Assembly: GCA_016794425.1 (NCBI GenBank)
Contig: JAEUHR010000001.1
Coordinates: forward strand, 1 to 46,405
Source: Planctomycetota bacterium
GTDB lineage: Bacteria > Planctomycetota > UBA1135 > UBA2386
Direction: 5' to 3'
Length of the DNA: 46,405 bases
Made by a program: the position numbers and the translations under genes. Positions 9,012 through 17,195 of the stretch are shown in pieces. A model generated the notes under the pieces. That model ran no database searches, was not told the origin of the DNA, and saw only the letters and a program-made list of their open reading frames with translations. The number at the start of each line of letters is the position of its first letter. The first letter of the stretch is position 1.

Positions 9012-9017
9012 TATCCT
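9012..9017 (+). promoter_or_regulatory. Putative -10 element TATCCT for atuA-like gene
   Basis: TATCCT lies 25 bases before the ATG at 9043, in a stretch where TpA is rare. The same hexamer occurs before the 6878 gene. No convincing -35. Confidence 0.35.
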
Positions 9018-9042
9018 GTTCGCCCCCGTTCCTACCAGCAGC

Positions 9043-10404
9043 ATGCGCGACAAAGTCCTCATCGGTTACGGCCAGGGTTTCTGGGGCGACTCGATCCTCG
9101 GCCCCGTGCGCCTCGTGCGCGAAGGGCCGCTCGACTACCTGGCCCTCGACTACCTGGCCGAGGTCACGATGAGCATCATGCAGAAGTTGAAGTCGCGGAA
9201 CCCGAAGGCGGGCTACGCAACCGACTTCGTCGCGATGCTCGACCGCACGCTGCCCGACATCACGCAGAAGGGCATCAAGGTGGTCGCCAACGCCGGCGGC
9301 GTGAACCCCGAGGCGTGCCTGCAGGCCGTGCTCGACCTCGCGCGCAAGAAGGGCATCAAGGGCCTCAAGGTCGGCATCATCGAAGGCGACGACATCCTCG
9401 CGCGCGTGCCCGAACTGGTGCGCAGCGGCCACCCGCTGCTCAACATGGACGACGGCCGTCCGCTGTCGACCGTGCAGGACAAGCTGCTGTCGGCGAACGT
9501 CTACGTCGGCGCGTTCGCGGTGGCCGAGTGCCTGCGGGCCGGCGCGCAGATCGTGATCGGCGGCCGCCTGACCGACCCGGCGCTGGTCGCGGGCCCGATG
9601 ATCCACGAGTTCGGCTGGCAGCCGAACGACTTCGACAAGCTCGCGGCCGGCACGATGGCCGGCCACATCGCCGAGTGCGGTGCGCAGTGCACCGGCGGCA
9701 ACTACACGAACTGGCGCGAGGTGAAGGACTTCGTCCGGATCGGCTACCCGGTGATCGAAGCGTCGCCCGACGGCACGTTCGTGGTGACGAAGCACGACGG
9801 CACCGGCGGCCTCGTGAACCGCAACACGGTCGTGTCGCAGCTGCTCTACGAGATGGGCGACCCGAAGCGCTACCTCGGCCCCGACTGCACCGCCGACTTC
9901 ACGTCGGCGAAGGTCGAGGAGGTCGGCAAGGACCGCGTGCGCCTGTCGGGCATCAAGGGCGGCCCGGCGACACCGACCTACAAGGTGTCGCTGAGCTACC
10001 AGAACGGCTTCAAGACGACCGGCCAGCTGACGATCAGCGGCCCCGACGCCGTCGCGAAGGCGAAGCTGTGCGCCGACATCGTCTGGGGCCGCCTCGCGCT
10101 CGACGGCTGCACGTTCGCCGAGCACGAGAAGATCGTCGAACTGGTCGGCGCCGGCGTCTGCCACGCGGGCATCACCGAGTCGGCGAACCCGCCGGAGGTC
10201 GTGCTGCGGCTCGGCGTGAAGTGCCACGACGAGGACAAGGTCGATCGCTTCGGCATGGAGATCGTGCCGCTCGTCACCAGCGGCCCGCCCGGCGTCACCG
10301 GCTTCGCCGGCGGCCGCCCGAAGGCGACCGACATCGTCGGCTACTGGCCGGCGCTGCTCGACAAGACGCAGGTGAAGACCAAGGTCCGCGTGGAGGTGTC
10401 GTGA
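9043..10404 (+). CDS. AtuA-family protein, N-terminal core
   Basis: Cytoplasmic protein of 453 residues of the acyclic terpene utilisation AtuA family (formerly DUF1446). Recognisable blocks are IGYGQGFWGDS at the N-terminus, VVANAGGVNPEACLQ, KVGIIEGDDI, VIGGRLTDPALVAGP, AECGAQCTGGNYTNW and the C-terminal VTSGPPGVTGFAGGRPK. In Pseudomonas, AtuA is encoded with citronellol/geraniol catabolism genes, but its reaction is not established. Here the usual C-terminal domain is missing and is encoded by the next gene, whose ATG overlaps the TGA of this one by a single base. ATG 9043 gives the standard family N-terminus. No other terpene genes are adjacent, so the substrate is open. Confidence 0.9.
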   Translation: MRDKVLIGYGQGFWGDSILGPVRLVREGPLDYLALDYLAEVTMSIMQKLKSRNPKAGYATDFVAMLDRTLPDITQKGIKVVANAGGVNPEACLQAVLDLARKKGIKGLKVGIIEGDDILARVPELVRSGHPLLNMDDGRPLSTVQDKLLSANVYVGAFAVAECLRAGAQIVIGGRLTDPALVAGPMIHEFGWQPNDFDKLAAGTMAGHIAECGAQCTGGNYTNWREVKDFVRIGYPVIEASPDGTFVVTKHDGTGGLVNRNTVVSQLLYEMGDPKRYLGPDCTADFTSAKVEEVGKDRVRLSGIKGGPATPTYKVSLSYQNGFKTTGQLTISGPDAVAKAKLCADIVWGRLALDGCTFAEHEKIVELVGAGVCHAGITESANPPEVVLRLGVKCHDEDKVDRFGMEIVPLVTSGPPGVTGFAGGRPKATDIVGYWPALLDKTQVKTKVRVEVS

Positions 10405-10718
10405 TGGCCAAGGTGAAGCTGAAGGAGTTCGCGTTCGCGCGCAGCGGCGACAAGGGCGACGGCAGCAACGTCGGCATCTTCGTCACCAACGCCGGGGACT
10501 ACGAAGTGCTGAAGCGCGAGCTGACCGTCGAGCGCGTGAAGCAGCACTTCCGCGCGATCTGCAAGGGCGAGGTCACGCGCTACGAGGCGCCGAACCTGTT
10601 CGCGTTGAACTTCCTGCTGCGCGACTCGCTCGGCGGCGGCGGCAGCGAGAGCCTGAAGACCGACGCGCAGGGCAAGACGCACGGCCTCGCGCTGCTGGAG
10701 CTGGAAGTCGAGCGGTAG
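10404..10718 (+). CDS. AtuA C-terminal domain as a separate small protein
   Basis: Protein of 104 residues matching the ferredoxin-fold-like domain that forms the C-terminus of full-length AtuA proteins. The motif ARSGDKGDGSNVGI at residues 12-25 is characteristic, as is ALNFLLRDSLGGGGSESLK. The ATG overlaps the preceding TGA (TGATG), so the two halves are surely translated together and probably form one complex. Splitting of AtuA into two chains is known in other bacteria. It ends 91 bases before the sigma factor fusion gene. Confidence 0.88.
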   Translation: MAKVKLKEFAFARSGDKGDGSNVGIFVTNAGDYEVLKRELTVERVKQHFRAICKGEVTRYEAPNLFALNFLLRDSLGGGGSESLKTDAQGKTHGLALLELEVER

Positions 10719-10751
10719 CCACCGGGGTCCCGCCGGCGATCCACGTCGGCG

Positions 10752-10757
10752 TAGGAT
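10752..10757 (+). promoter_or_regulatory. Putative -10 element TAGGAT
   Basis: TAGGAT followed by TTT is the most AT-rich spot in the 91-base gap before the sigma factor fusion gene. It would give a leader of about 45 bases. Confidence 0.3.
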
Positions 10758-10809
10758 TTTCGCAGCCCGTTGCGTCCGGAACGGCGCGAGCGGGCACCTG
10801 GTCGCAGCG

Positions 10810-13386
10810 ATGACCCTGGAACGCTCCCTCCCGCTCGAGACGCTGCTCGCCGAAACCGACCATGTGACGGCGCTGGCGCGGGCTCTCGTGGCCGACGCGG
10901 CCACCGCCGACGACGTCGCGCAGGCGACGTGGCTCGACGTGCTGCGTGCGGAACGGCGCTCGATCGTGGATCCGCGGGCGTGGCTCGCGACGATCGTGCG
11001 CCGGCGGGCCCTGCGCGCCCGCCGCACCGAGGCGCGTCGTTCGCGCCGCGAACGCCTCGCGGCCGACGCGACCCACGCAGCAGCCGCCCCGTCGGCCGCC
11101 GACCTGGCCGAGCGCGTCGCGACGCACCGCGAACTGGTCGATGCCGTGCTGGCGCTCGACGAACCGTACCGCGCGACGATCGTGCTGCGGTTCTTCGAGA
11201 ACCTCGACGCGGCGGCGATCGCCGCCCGCACGGGCAGCAAGCGCAACACCGTGCGTTCGCGCCTGCAGCGCGGGCTGCAACTGCTGCGGGAACGGCTCGA
11301 CCGGGCCCCCGGCGGCCGCGCCCGCTGGTTGCCGGCCGTGCTGGCAGTCGGCGCGCGGCGAACGACGCTCGAAGCGGCGGGGGGAGCAGTTGCCGGCGGC
11401 ATCGCCTTCGCGATCGCCATGAAGAAGCTCGCTCTCGTCGCGGCCACCGCCGCAGTCCTGTTGGTCGCCGTCGCGTTCGGCCCGGCGTGGCTCGGTCCGA
11501 CCGACGTCGCGCCGCCGCCTGACGGTGCGGCGCCGGTCACTGCCGCGGCAACCGCCTCGGTCGAGCCACCGTCGGCGCCGGCGCGCGACCGCGCCGAGCC
11601 GACGCCTCCGGTCGAACGCACGGCCGCCGCCGCCGCACCGACCGCCGCCTCGCCCGGTGTGCGGCGGGTCGTCGACCGCGGCGGCCGACCGCTCGCCGGC
11701 GTCGTGCTGCGCGCGCAGTCGCCGGCTGCGGTCCGGTGGCAAGGCGGCGACCGCGGCTGGATCCGCGGCGCCGACCGCACGATCCGGATCGACGCGGCCC
11801 TCGAGAACCGGCTGTTGCGCGAGCCGGGCTACGCGGCGCAGTTCTTCGCCGAACTGCCGGCGCCCGACGAGTGGCGCGCGACCGTGCTCGGCACACCGCT
11901 GCCCGAACGCGAGGCCACCGCCGACGGCGACGGCGGGTTCATGTTCGCCAAAGGCCTCGAGGTGCGTGACGACAGCATCGACGTGGTCAGCCCGCTGCAC
12001 GTGCTGGTGGTGCCGGGCAGTGCCGGCCGCGCACCGTGGATCTGCGCCCCGGCGACCCGCGTCGAAGGCATGATCCGCGATCTCGACGGCAAGCCGATCG
12101 CGGACGCGTTCGCCCTGGCGCTGCGCGACGCCGGCAGTCGCGACGCGCTGCACGGTCAGCTGCCGATGCGCAGCGACGCCGACGGTGCGTTCCTGATCCG
12201 CCGCGCGATCGCCGGCGGCCATCTGCTGGTCCAGCACGACGGTTACGAGCCGGCGCTGGTGCCGCTCGACACGCTGCCGCGGCAGACCGTCGACGTCGTG
12301 CTGCGCCGGCCGCACGAACGCGACCGCCTGACGATCGACGGCACCGTGGCCGACGGCGGCGGCCGGCCGATCGCCGGCGCCAAGGTCTGGTTCGGCCGCC
12401 AGAACACGACAACCGGCGCCGACGGGCGGTTCGCGCTCGACGCCGGCGGAGCACAGCCGCAGTACGCGCTGACCGTGCTGGCAGAGGGCTTCGCGGCGCT
12501 GCAGCAGGACGACTTCGGCGCCACGCTGGCCGCCAAACCGGCCACCGGCCGCAACCTGCTGCTCGTGCTGCGCGACCGGCCGCGCGAACTGCGCGGTGTC
12601 GTGTTCGACGCGAACGGCGCGCCGCGCAGCGGCGTCTGGGTCGGGCTGGTCGACCCGACGTTGCTCGACGTGTCGTTCGCCGGCGTCGAGGGGCGCCTCG
12701 GTGGCTGGGACGGCGGTGTGCGCACGGCAGCCGACGGTACGTTCGCACTCGGCGGCCTCGCCGAGCGGCGCTACCGGCTGCGCGCGGTCGACCCGGACAC
12801 CGGCGCCAGCGCGACCTCGGCACCGCTGGCGAGCGGCGCGGACGGCGTCGTGCTGCGGCTGCCGCCGACCCGACGCGGGTGCAGCGGCCGCGTGACCGCC
12901 GACGGCCAACCGTTGCGCGGCGCCACCGTGGAGGTCGGCTGGTGCACGCACGTCACCAAGGGCGGCGGCTGGCAGATGGACGCGACGACGCCTACCACAT
13001 GTGACGACGACGGCCGCTTCGTGCTGCCGACGCTGCCGGCGCGCGACGCCTGGCTGTGCGTGCGCGTGGCCGGAGCGATGCGCCAGCTCGTGCCGGTCGA
13101 GGCCTTCGCTCGTTCGAGCTCGGCCGAGATCGAGTGCGACGGCACGCGCTGGCTGCAGCTGGTCGCCGGCGGCAGCCGCTACGCGCGGCCGGTCGCGTTC
13201 GAACTCGCCGACGGCGCCGTCATCGCCGCCGAGGGCGTGCGCGGCCGCGCGCTGCTCGACGCCGACGGCAACGTGCCGCCGTGCCGCATCCCGCGCGACG
13301 CGGTCGCGGTGCACGTCGGCAGGGCGCCGGACGCGCGCCGGCTCGTGCTGACCGACGATCTGGCCGTGCACCTGCGCGTGCCCTGA
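10810..13386 (+). CDS. ECF sigma factor fused to membrane anchor and extracytoplasmic beta domains
   Basis: Single open frame for 858 residues with three parts. Residues about 10-170 are an ECF sigma factor: region 2 is LARALVADAATADDVAQ with TWLDVL, and region 4 is LDEPYRATIVLRFFENLD with the helix-turn-helix AAIAARTGSKRNTVRSRL. Residues about 187-225 are hydrophobic (GGAVAGGIAFAIAM and LVAATAAVLLVAVAF) and form one or two membrane segments. After a Pro/Ala linker, residues about 275-858 are beta-rich carboxypeptidase-regulatory-like repeats, for example IDGTVADGGGRPIAGAKVWF and LRGVVFDANGAPRSGVWVGL. The sigma part would face the cytoplasm and the repeats the outside. An internal start at Met204 could release a separately exported protein, but it has no ribosome site nearby. 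Confidence 0.82.
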   Translation: MTLERSLPLETLLAETDHVTALARALVADAATADDVAQATWLDVLRAERRSIVDPRAWLATIVRRRALRARRTEARRSRRERLAADATHAAAAPSAADLAERVATHRELVDAVLALDEPYRATIVLRFFENLDAAAIAARTGSKRNTVRSRLQRGLQLLRERLDRAPGGRARWLPAVLAVGARRTTLEAAGGAVAGGIAFAIAMKKLALVAATAAVLLVAVAFGPAWLGPTDVAPPPDGAAPVTAAATASVEPPSAPARDRAEPTPPVERTAAAAAPTAASPGVRRVVDRGGRPLAGVVLRAQSPAAVRWQGGDRGWIRGADRTIRIDAALENRLLREPGYAAQFFAELPAPDEWRATVLGTPLPEREATADGDGGFMFAKGLEVRDDSIDVVSPLHVLVVPGSAGRAPWICAPATRVEGMIRDLDGKPIADAFALALRDAGSRDALHGQLPMRSDADGAFLIRRAIAGGHLLVQHDGYEPALVPLDTLPRQTVDVVLRRPHERDRLTIDGTVADGGGRPIAGAKVWFGRQNTTTGADGRFALDAGGAQPQYALTVLAEGFAALQQDDFGATLAAKPATGRNLLLVLRDRPRELRGVVFDANGAPRSGVWVGLVDPTLLDVSFAGVEGRLGGWDGGVRTAADGTFALGGLAERRYRLRAVDPDTGASATSAPLASGADGVVLRLPPTRRGCSGRVTADGQPLRGATVEVGWCTHVTKGGGWQMDATTPTTCDDDGRFVLPTLPARDAWLCVRVAGAMRQLVPVEAFARSSSAEIECDGTRWLQLVAGGSRYARPVAFELADGAVIAAEGVRGRALLDADGNVPPCRIPRDAVAVHVGRAPDARRLVLTDDLAVHLRVP

Positions 13387-13439
13387 TGGCGCGTTCCTGT
13401 TCCAACTCGCGGCGGCGTGCGGCATCGTTGCGGCGCACC

Positions 13440-14351
13440 ATGGCCGACGCCCTCGACCGACTCCGTGACCGCGCGCGCAGCCGGCGCGCACGCATCGTGC
13501 TGCCCGAGACCGCCGATCCCCGCACCGCCAGTGCCCGCACGCTGCTCGAATCCGATCGGCTCTGCGACGTCGTCTGGGTCGACGATCCGAAACGCGACCC
13601 GCGCCTGCCCGACGTCGCGCGCCACCTGCACGAGCGGCGCAAGCACAAGGGTCTCGGCGAAGCGGAGGCGCTGCGCCTCGCTGCCGAGCCGGTCGTCTTC
13701 GGCGCCGGCCTCGTCGCACTCGGCCACGCCGACGCCGGCGTCACCGGTGCCGCACACGCGACCGCCGACGTGATCCGCGCCGGCCTGTTCTGCCTCGGCA
13801 CCGCGCCGGGCATCCCGCTCGTGTCGTCGATGTTCCTGCTGGTGCGCGGCGACGAGGTGCTGTCGTACGCGGACTGCGGCGTCGTGCCGGACCCCGATCC
13901 GGAGCAGCTCGGCCACATCGCCTGGGCGACCGCGTTGAACCACCGCCGCTTCACCGGCGAGGCGCCGCGCGTCGCGTTCTTGTCGTTCAGCACGCACGGC
14001 AGCGCCGAGCACGCGAAGGTCGCCAAGGTGCGCACGGCGGCGGCGCGCTTCCGGACCGCGCACCCGACGGTCGCCAGCGACGGCGAACTGCAGTTCGATG
14101 CCGCCTACGTGCCCGCGGTCGCGCAGCGCAAGTGCAAGGACAGCCCGCTGCAGGGCCGCGCGAACGTGTTCGTGTTCCCGGACCTCGACGCCGGCAACCT
14201 CGCCTACAAGATCACCGAACGGCTCGCCGGCTTCCGCGCCTACGGTCCGCTGCTGCAGGGCCTGGCGAAGCCGTGGCTCGATCTGTCGCGCGGCTGCACG
14301 GCCGAGGACATCGCCGGCGTCGCGGTGCTCGCCAGCGCGATGCTCGAGTAG
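13440..14351 (+). CDS. pta: Phosphate acetyltransferase (phosphotransacetylase)
   Basis: Cytoplasmic enzyme of 303 residues that interconverts acetyl-CoA and acetyl phosphate (phosphate acetyl/butyryltransferase family). Family marks are RIVLPETADPRT at residues 18-29, VTGAAHATADVIRAGL, LVSSMFLL, YADCGVVPDPDPEQLGHIA, FSTHGSAEHAKV, and near the end GRANVFVFPDLDAGNLAYKI. Length fits the short Pta class. Start ATG 13440 gives the family N-terminus; an upstream in-frame ATG at 13386 overlaps the previous stop (TGATG) and would add 18 Arg/Ser-rich residues. No acetate kinase is adjacent, and a phosphate butyryltransferase role cannot be excluded. Confidence 0.88.
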   Translation: MADALDRLRDRARSRRARIVLPETADPRTASARTLLESDRLCDVVWVDDPKRDPRLPDVARHLHERRKHKGLGEAEALRLAAEPVVFGAGLVALGHADAGVTGAAHATADVIRAGLFCLGTAPGIPLVSSMFLLVRGDEVLSYADCGVVPDPDPEQLGHIAWATALNHRRFTGEAPRVAFLSFSTHGSAEHAKVAKVRTAAARFRTAHPTVASDGELQFDAAYVPAVAQRKCKDSPLQGRANVFVFPDLDAGNLAYKITERLAGFRAYGPLLQGLAKPWLDLSRGCTAEDIAGVAVLASAMLE

Positions 14352-14364
14352 CCGCGCCGCGCGG

Positions 14365-15534
14365 TCACGGCAGCACGGCCAGCGACGGATTGCTCACCTG
14401 CCAGCCGGTCGCCGGGTCGAACACGACGCCCTGCCAGACCGCCACCAGGCCGGGCGCGGGGCCGATGGTCCACGGCAGCCATCCCGTCACCGGCAGGCTC
14501 GGGCCCAGCACCCCGAGACCGACCCAGATCAGGCTGCTGCCGTCGAGCCACACCGCGTCCTGGAACAGCGGCAGCACCACGCGCGGGCCCGGCAACGACA
14601 CCGCGATTGCGCCGAGGGCGCTGTTCGGGCCGGTGAGTTCGGCGTCGATCGTGGTCGCCGTCCCGGACGACCGCAGGCTCGGCATCGCCTGGGTCACGAC
14701 AGTGATGCCGGCCTCGACCATGCCCGTGGTCAACGTGACACTCGGGTCGAGGCGCACGGTGCCGCTGCCGGCCAGCTCGTGTGGAACCCACCACAGCGGC
14801 GGTGGCGGTGGCGCCCCGGCGGTCAGGACCGTGGTGCCGAGCAGACGCAGTTCACCACCCTGCATGGACACGGCGTGGGAACTGAAGCCGCCGCTCGCTC
14901 TGACACTGGAGTTGGCCAACTGGACCGAACCGCCGGTGACGTACAGCGGGGCGGCGGATCCCACAGGGCCGGCGAGGGGAACGCCCAATCGACAGTCTTC
15001 GAACGACACGTTGCTCTGCTGACAAGTCGCGCCAACCCAACCGGTGTTGCTGGTGACATCGCGCACGAGCACTCGATCGCTGTTGACGAACCGCAGGGAG
15101 ATGTAGACCTGCGTGGACGTCACACACCGCAGGTCCTCGAAGCACACGAGCCCCTGACAATTCACGCTCTCGGCAGTGACCGCGTAGTAGTACGAGGTCG
15201 TGCTCAACTCGAACCCGCTGACCCGGACCCGCTGTGCCGGCTGCAGATTGACGACGGAAACCACCTTGGAGTTGGAGCCAGGCTGTGCATCGATCCGCGC
15301 GCCGGGTTCGCCGAGGATCTCGAGGCTCATCGCGTCGATCGTCACCCCGGCGTAGATCCCGGCGCGCACGGACAGCACCGAGCCCGATGGCACCGCCGCG
15401 ACCGCGGCGGTCAGCGTCGTGAAGTTGGTGCCCGGACCGTTGTTCGCGTCGACGACGAACGTCTGGGCGGGGCAGCCGAGGGCGAACAGCAGACCGAGAC
15501 TGGGTGGCAGAAGGCGGTGCATGAGCGAAGGCAT
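14365..15534 (-). CDS. Secreted parallel beta-helix protein
   Basis: Exported protein of 389 residues with a signal peptide (LLPPSLGLLFALGCPAQ). The mature start, TFVVDANNGPGTNFTTLTAA, is the usual entry of right-handed beta-helix proteins of the pectate-lyase-like fold. Short repeating turns follow (SVLSVRAGIYAGVTI, LEILGEPGARIDA, VRVSGFELS, LVRDVTSNTG). The last 100 residues form a different beta part ending in WQGVVFDPATGWQVSNPSLAVLP, comparable to the C-terminal module of other secreted proteins in this window. No catalytic residues for a lyase are recognised. GC content is lower (about 65 %) than in neighbours. Met5 (15522) is an alternative start. Converges with pta, 13 bases apart. Confidence 0.72.
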   Translation of the reverse strand: MPSLMHRLLPPSLGLLFALGCPAQTFVVDANNGPGTNFTTLTAAVAAVPSGSVLSVRAGIYAGVTIDAMSLEILGEPGARIDAQPGSNSKVVSVVNLQPAQRVRVSGFELSTTSYYYAVTAESVNCQGLVCFEDLRCVTSTQVYISLRFVNSDRVLVRDVTSNTGWVGATCQQSNVSFEDCRLGVPLAGPVGSAAPLYVTGGSVQLANSSVRASGGFSSHAVSMQGGELRLLGTTVLTAGAPPPPPLWWVPHELAGSGTVRLDPSVTLTTGMVEAGITVVTQAMPSLRSSGTATTIDAELTGPNSALGAIAVSLPGPRVVLPLFQDAVWLDGSSLIWVGLGVLGPSLPVTGWLPWTIGPAPGLVAVWQGVVFDPATGWQVSNPSLAVLP

Positions 15535-15598
15535 GGTGTCGACCAGCAGAGGATCAGGTCGACGCCACGCGTCACGAGGGGCACGCCGCGGCGCAACG

Positions 15599-15708
15599 CA
15601 CCCGACTGGTGCGTTCCGTGGACCGATTGAAGAACTCTCGCAAGCGCCTCCACAGGCAGCGCTTCAGTCCGACAGGCCGGGCGCTCCACGCAACGCACCA
15701 GTCGGGTG
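15599..15708. repeat. Imperfect inverted repeat, 27-base arms
   Basis: The arms 15599-15625 and 15682-15708 are reverse complements with two mismatches, separated by 56 bases. The left arm region also holds its own hairpin, AACGCACC-CGACT-GGTGCGTT at 15595-15615. The spacer has another, AAGCGC...GCGCTT at 15641-15663. It lies in the noncoding gap between the divergent genes at 15534 and 15815. It could be a REP-like element, a remnant of a small mobile unit, or the source of a structured RNA. No open frame inside. Confidence 0.6.
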
Positions 15709-15814
15709 GGCAACCGCCAAAGTGGATCGATTCCGTTGGCCGCGGGCCGGCGAAACGGCGCCAGAGGGACCGAATGGTGGTGCGGCCGATCCCGGCCGCC
15801 GCCGCCCGTTGCCG

Positions 15815-17170
15815 ATGCCGTCGCCGATCGCCGTCCTGCTCGCTGCCATGGGGTGCCTGGCACTCTGCCCGGCGCAGGCTCCCGGCGAGAACGAACCCAA
15901 CGACCGCGCTGCCGACGCGCAGGCGCTGGCCGTCGGCCAACGCATCGGCGGCACGCTCGCGTCGACCGCGGACGTCGACTGGTACCGCTTCGAGCTGACC
16001 GCGCCGGGCCGCGTCCAGTTGCGGCTCGCGACCACGAACCTGCCATGGCAGGCGCCGCGCGACGCCCTGCTCGCGATCTACGACGCTGCCGGCGGGCGTC
16101 GACTCGCCTGGAACGAGCGCGCCGAGGGCACCGGCTGCCACTGTGGCGTGACCCTGCCGGCCGGCCAGTACGCATGCCTCGTCGCGATGAAGGCCAGCGG
16201 CATACCGGGCAGCTACACGCTCGACCTCGCGGTTGCCGCGCCGCAGGTGGTCGACGTGCGCGAGGCCGGCGAACCGAACGACCCGCCGAGCGGCGGCCAG
16301 CCGACGCCGTTCCGGCTCGGCGCGACGATCGCCGGCGAACTCGCCACACCCGGCGACGTGGACTGGTTCGCGTTCGAGGTCGACGCGGACGGTGTCGCGC
16401 AGGTGTTGTGCCTCGACGACGGCGGCGCCCCGCAGCTCGACAACACGCGGCTGCAGTTCTGGCACGAGGTCGCCGCAGGGCGCTGGGCGCGGCTCGGCGC
16501 CCCGAGCTACGTGCGCACGAGCCACCGGGCCGTCGATCTCGCGCACACGACCGACCTGCCGGCCGGCAACCACCTGACGCCCGGCCGCTACGCGATCCAG
16601 GTCGATGGCGACACCTCGACGCCGGCCGGCACGGCGCCGTGGGACTACCGCAAGGTGGGTCACTACGCGCTGCGAACGGCCTGGATCGCCTTCGCCGACG
16701 CCGCGCCGCTCGCCGAAGCCGCCGAACCGAACGACACCGATGGCGCCGCACTGGTGCTGTCTCCCGGCCGGGCGGTGCGCGGCACGATCGGCGCCGACGG
16801 CGACGCCGATCGGTTCCGACTCGAGGTCACGGTGCCGCTGACGCTGGCCGCGACCGCGGTCGGCGACGGCGCCGAGCCGCTGCCGGTCGCGTCGGTGCGG
16901 CTGTGGAGCGCGGCCGGCGCGGCGCTCGCTTCGGGCACCGGCACGACGACGGCGCACGGGCGCCTGGTGCACACGATCCACGAACCGGGCAGCTACTTCC
17001 TCGAGGTCCGCGGCCGCCGGTTCGGCGACACCGGCGGCTACCTGCTGCGCACCGGCACCTGCGCGCCCTTGCAGCCGACGCCGCCCGCGCCCGTCGCCTC
17101 GCCCACCAGCGCCGAACCCGCGGACGCCGCGGTGCGTCCCGCCGAGGCGCAGCGCAACGGCCCGCTCTGA
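15815..17170 (+). CDS. Exported protein with three pre-peptidase C-terminal (PPC) domains
   Basis: Exported protein of 451 residues with a signal peptide (IAVLLAAMGCLALCPAQ). Three beta-sandwich PPC-type domains each begin with the EPND signature, at residues 27, 153 and 304. Each continues with the typical DVDWYRFEL / DVDWFAFEV / DADRFRLEV strand. The C-terminal tail is Pro/Ala-rich and looks disordered. No enzyme domain is attached, which is unusual because PPC domains generally accompany peptidases. The next gene is a paralog with the same EPND spacing (27, 155, 298). ATG 15815 puts the signal at the N-terminus; upstream in-frame sequence lies in the inverted-repeat region. Cell-surface role inferred. 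Confidence 0.8.
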   Translation: MPSPIAVLLAAMGCLALCPAQAPGENEPNDRAADAQALAVGQRIGGTLASTADVDWYRFELTAPGRVQLRLATTNLPWQAPRDALLAIYDAAGGRRLAWNERAEGTGCHCGVTLPAGQYACLVAMKASGIPGSYTLDLAVAAPQVVDVREAGEPNDPPSGGQPTPFRLGATIAGELATPGDVDWFAFEVDADGVAQVLCLDDGGAPQLDNTRLQFWHEVAAGRWARLGAPSYVRTSHRAVDLAHTTDLPAGNHLTPGRYAIQVDGDTSTPAGTAPWDYRKVGHYALRTAWIAFADAAPLAEAAEPNDTDGAALVLSPGRAVRGTIGADGDADRFRLEVTVPLTLAATAVGDGAEPLPVASVRLWSAAGAALASGTGTTTAHGRLVHTIHEPGSYFLEVRGRRFGDTGGYLLRTGTCAPLQPTPPAPVASPTSAEPADAAVRPAEAQRNGPL

Positions 17171-17195
17171 ACGACCCCCAACCACCGCACGAAGC

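Noticed and set aside
11419..13386. Separate secreted gene starting at Met204 inside the sigma fusion
   Set aside because: The hydrophobic run could be a signal peptide, but no ribosome site lies near it and the frame is continuous; the purine run GGGGGGAG is about 30 bases away, too far.
13386..13440. Earlier ATG for pta, overlapping the sigma fusion stop
   Set aside because: Adds 18 Arg/Ser-rich residues not found in the family; kept only as an alternative start.
10573..13719. Long minus-strand open frame opposite the sigma factor fusion
   Set aside because: Low-complexity Arg/Ala/Gln sequence with no domain; shadow of the plus-strand gene.
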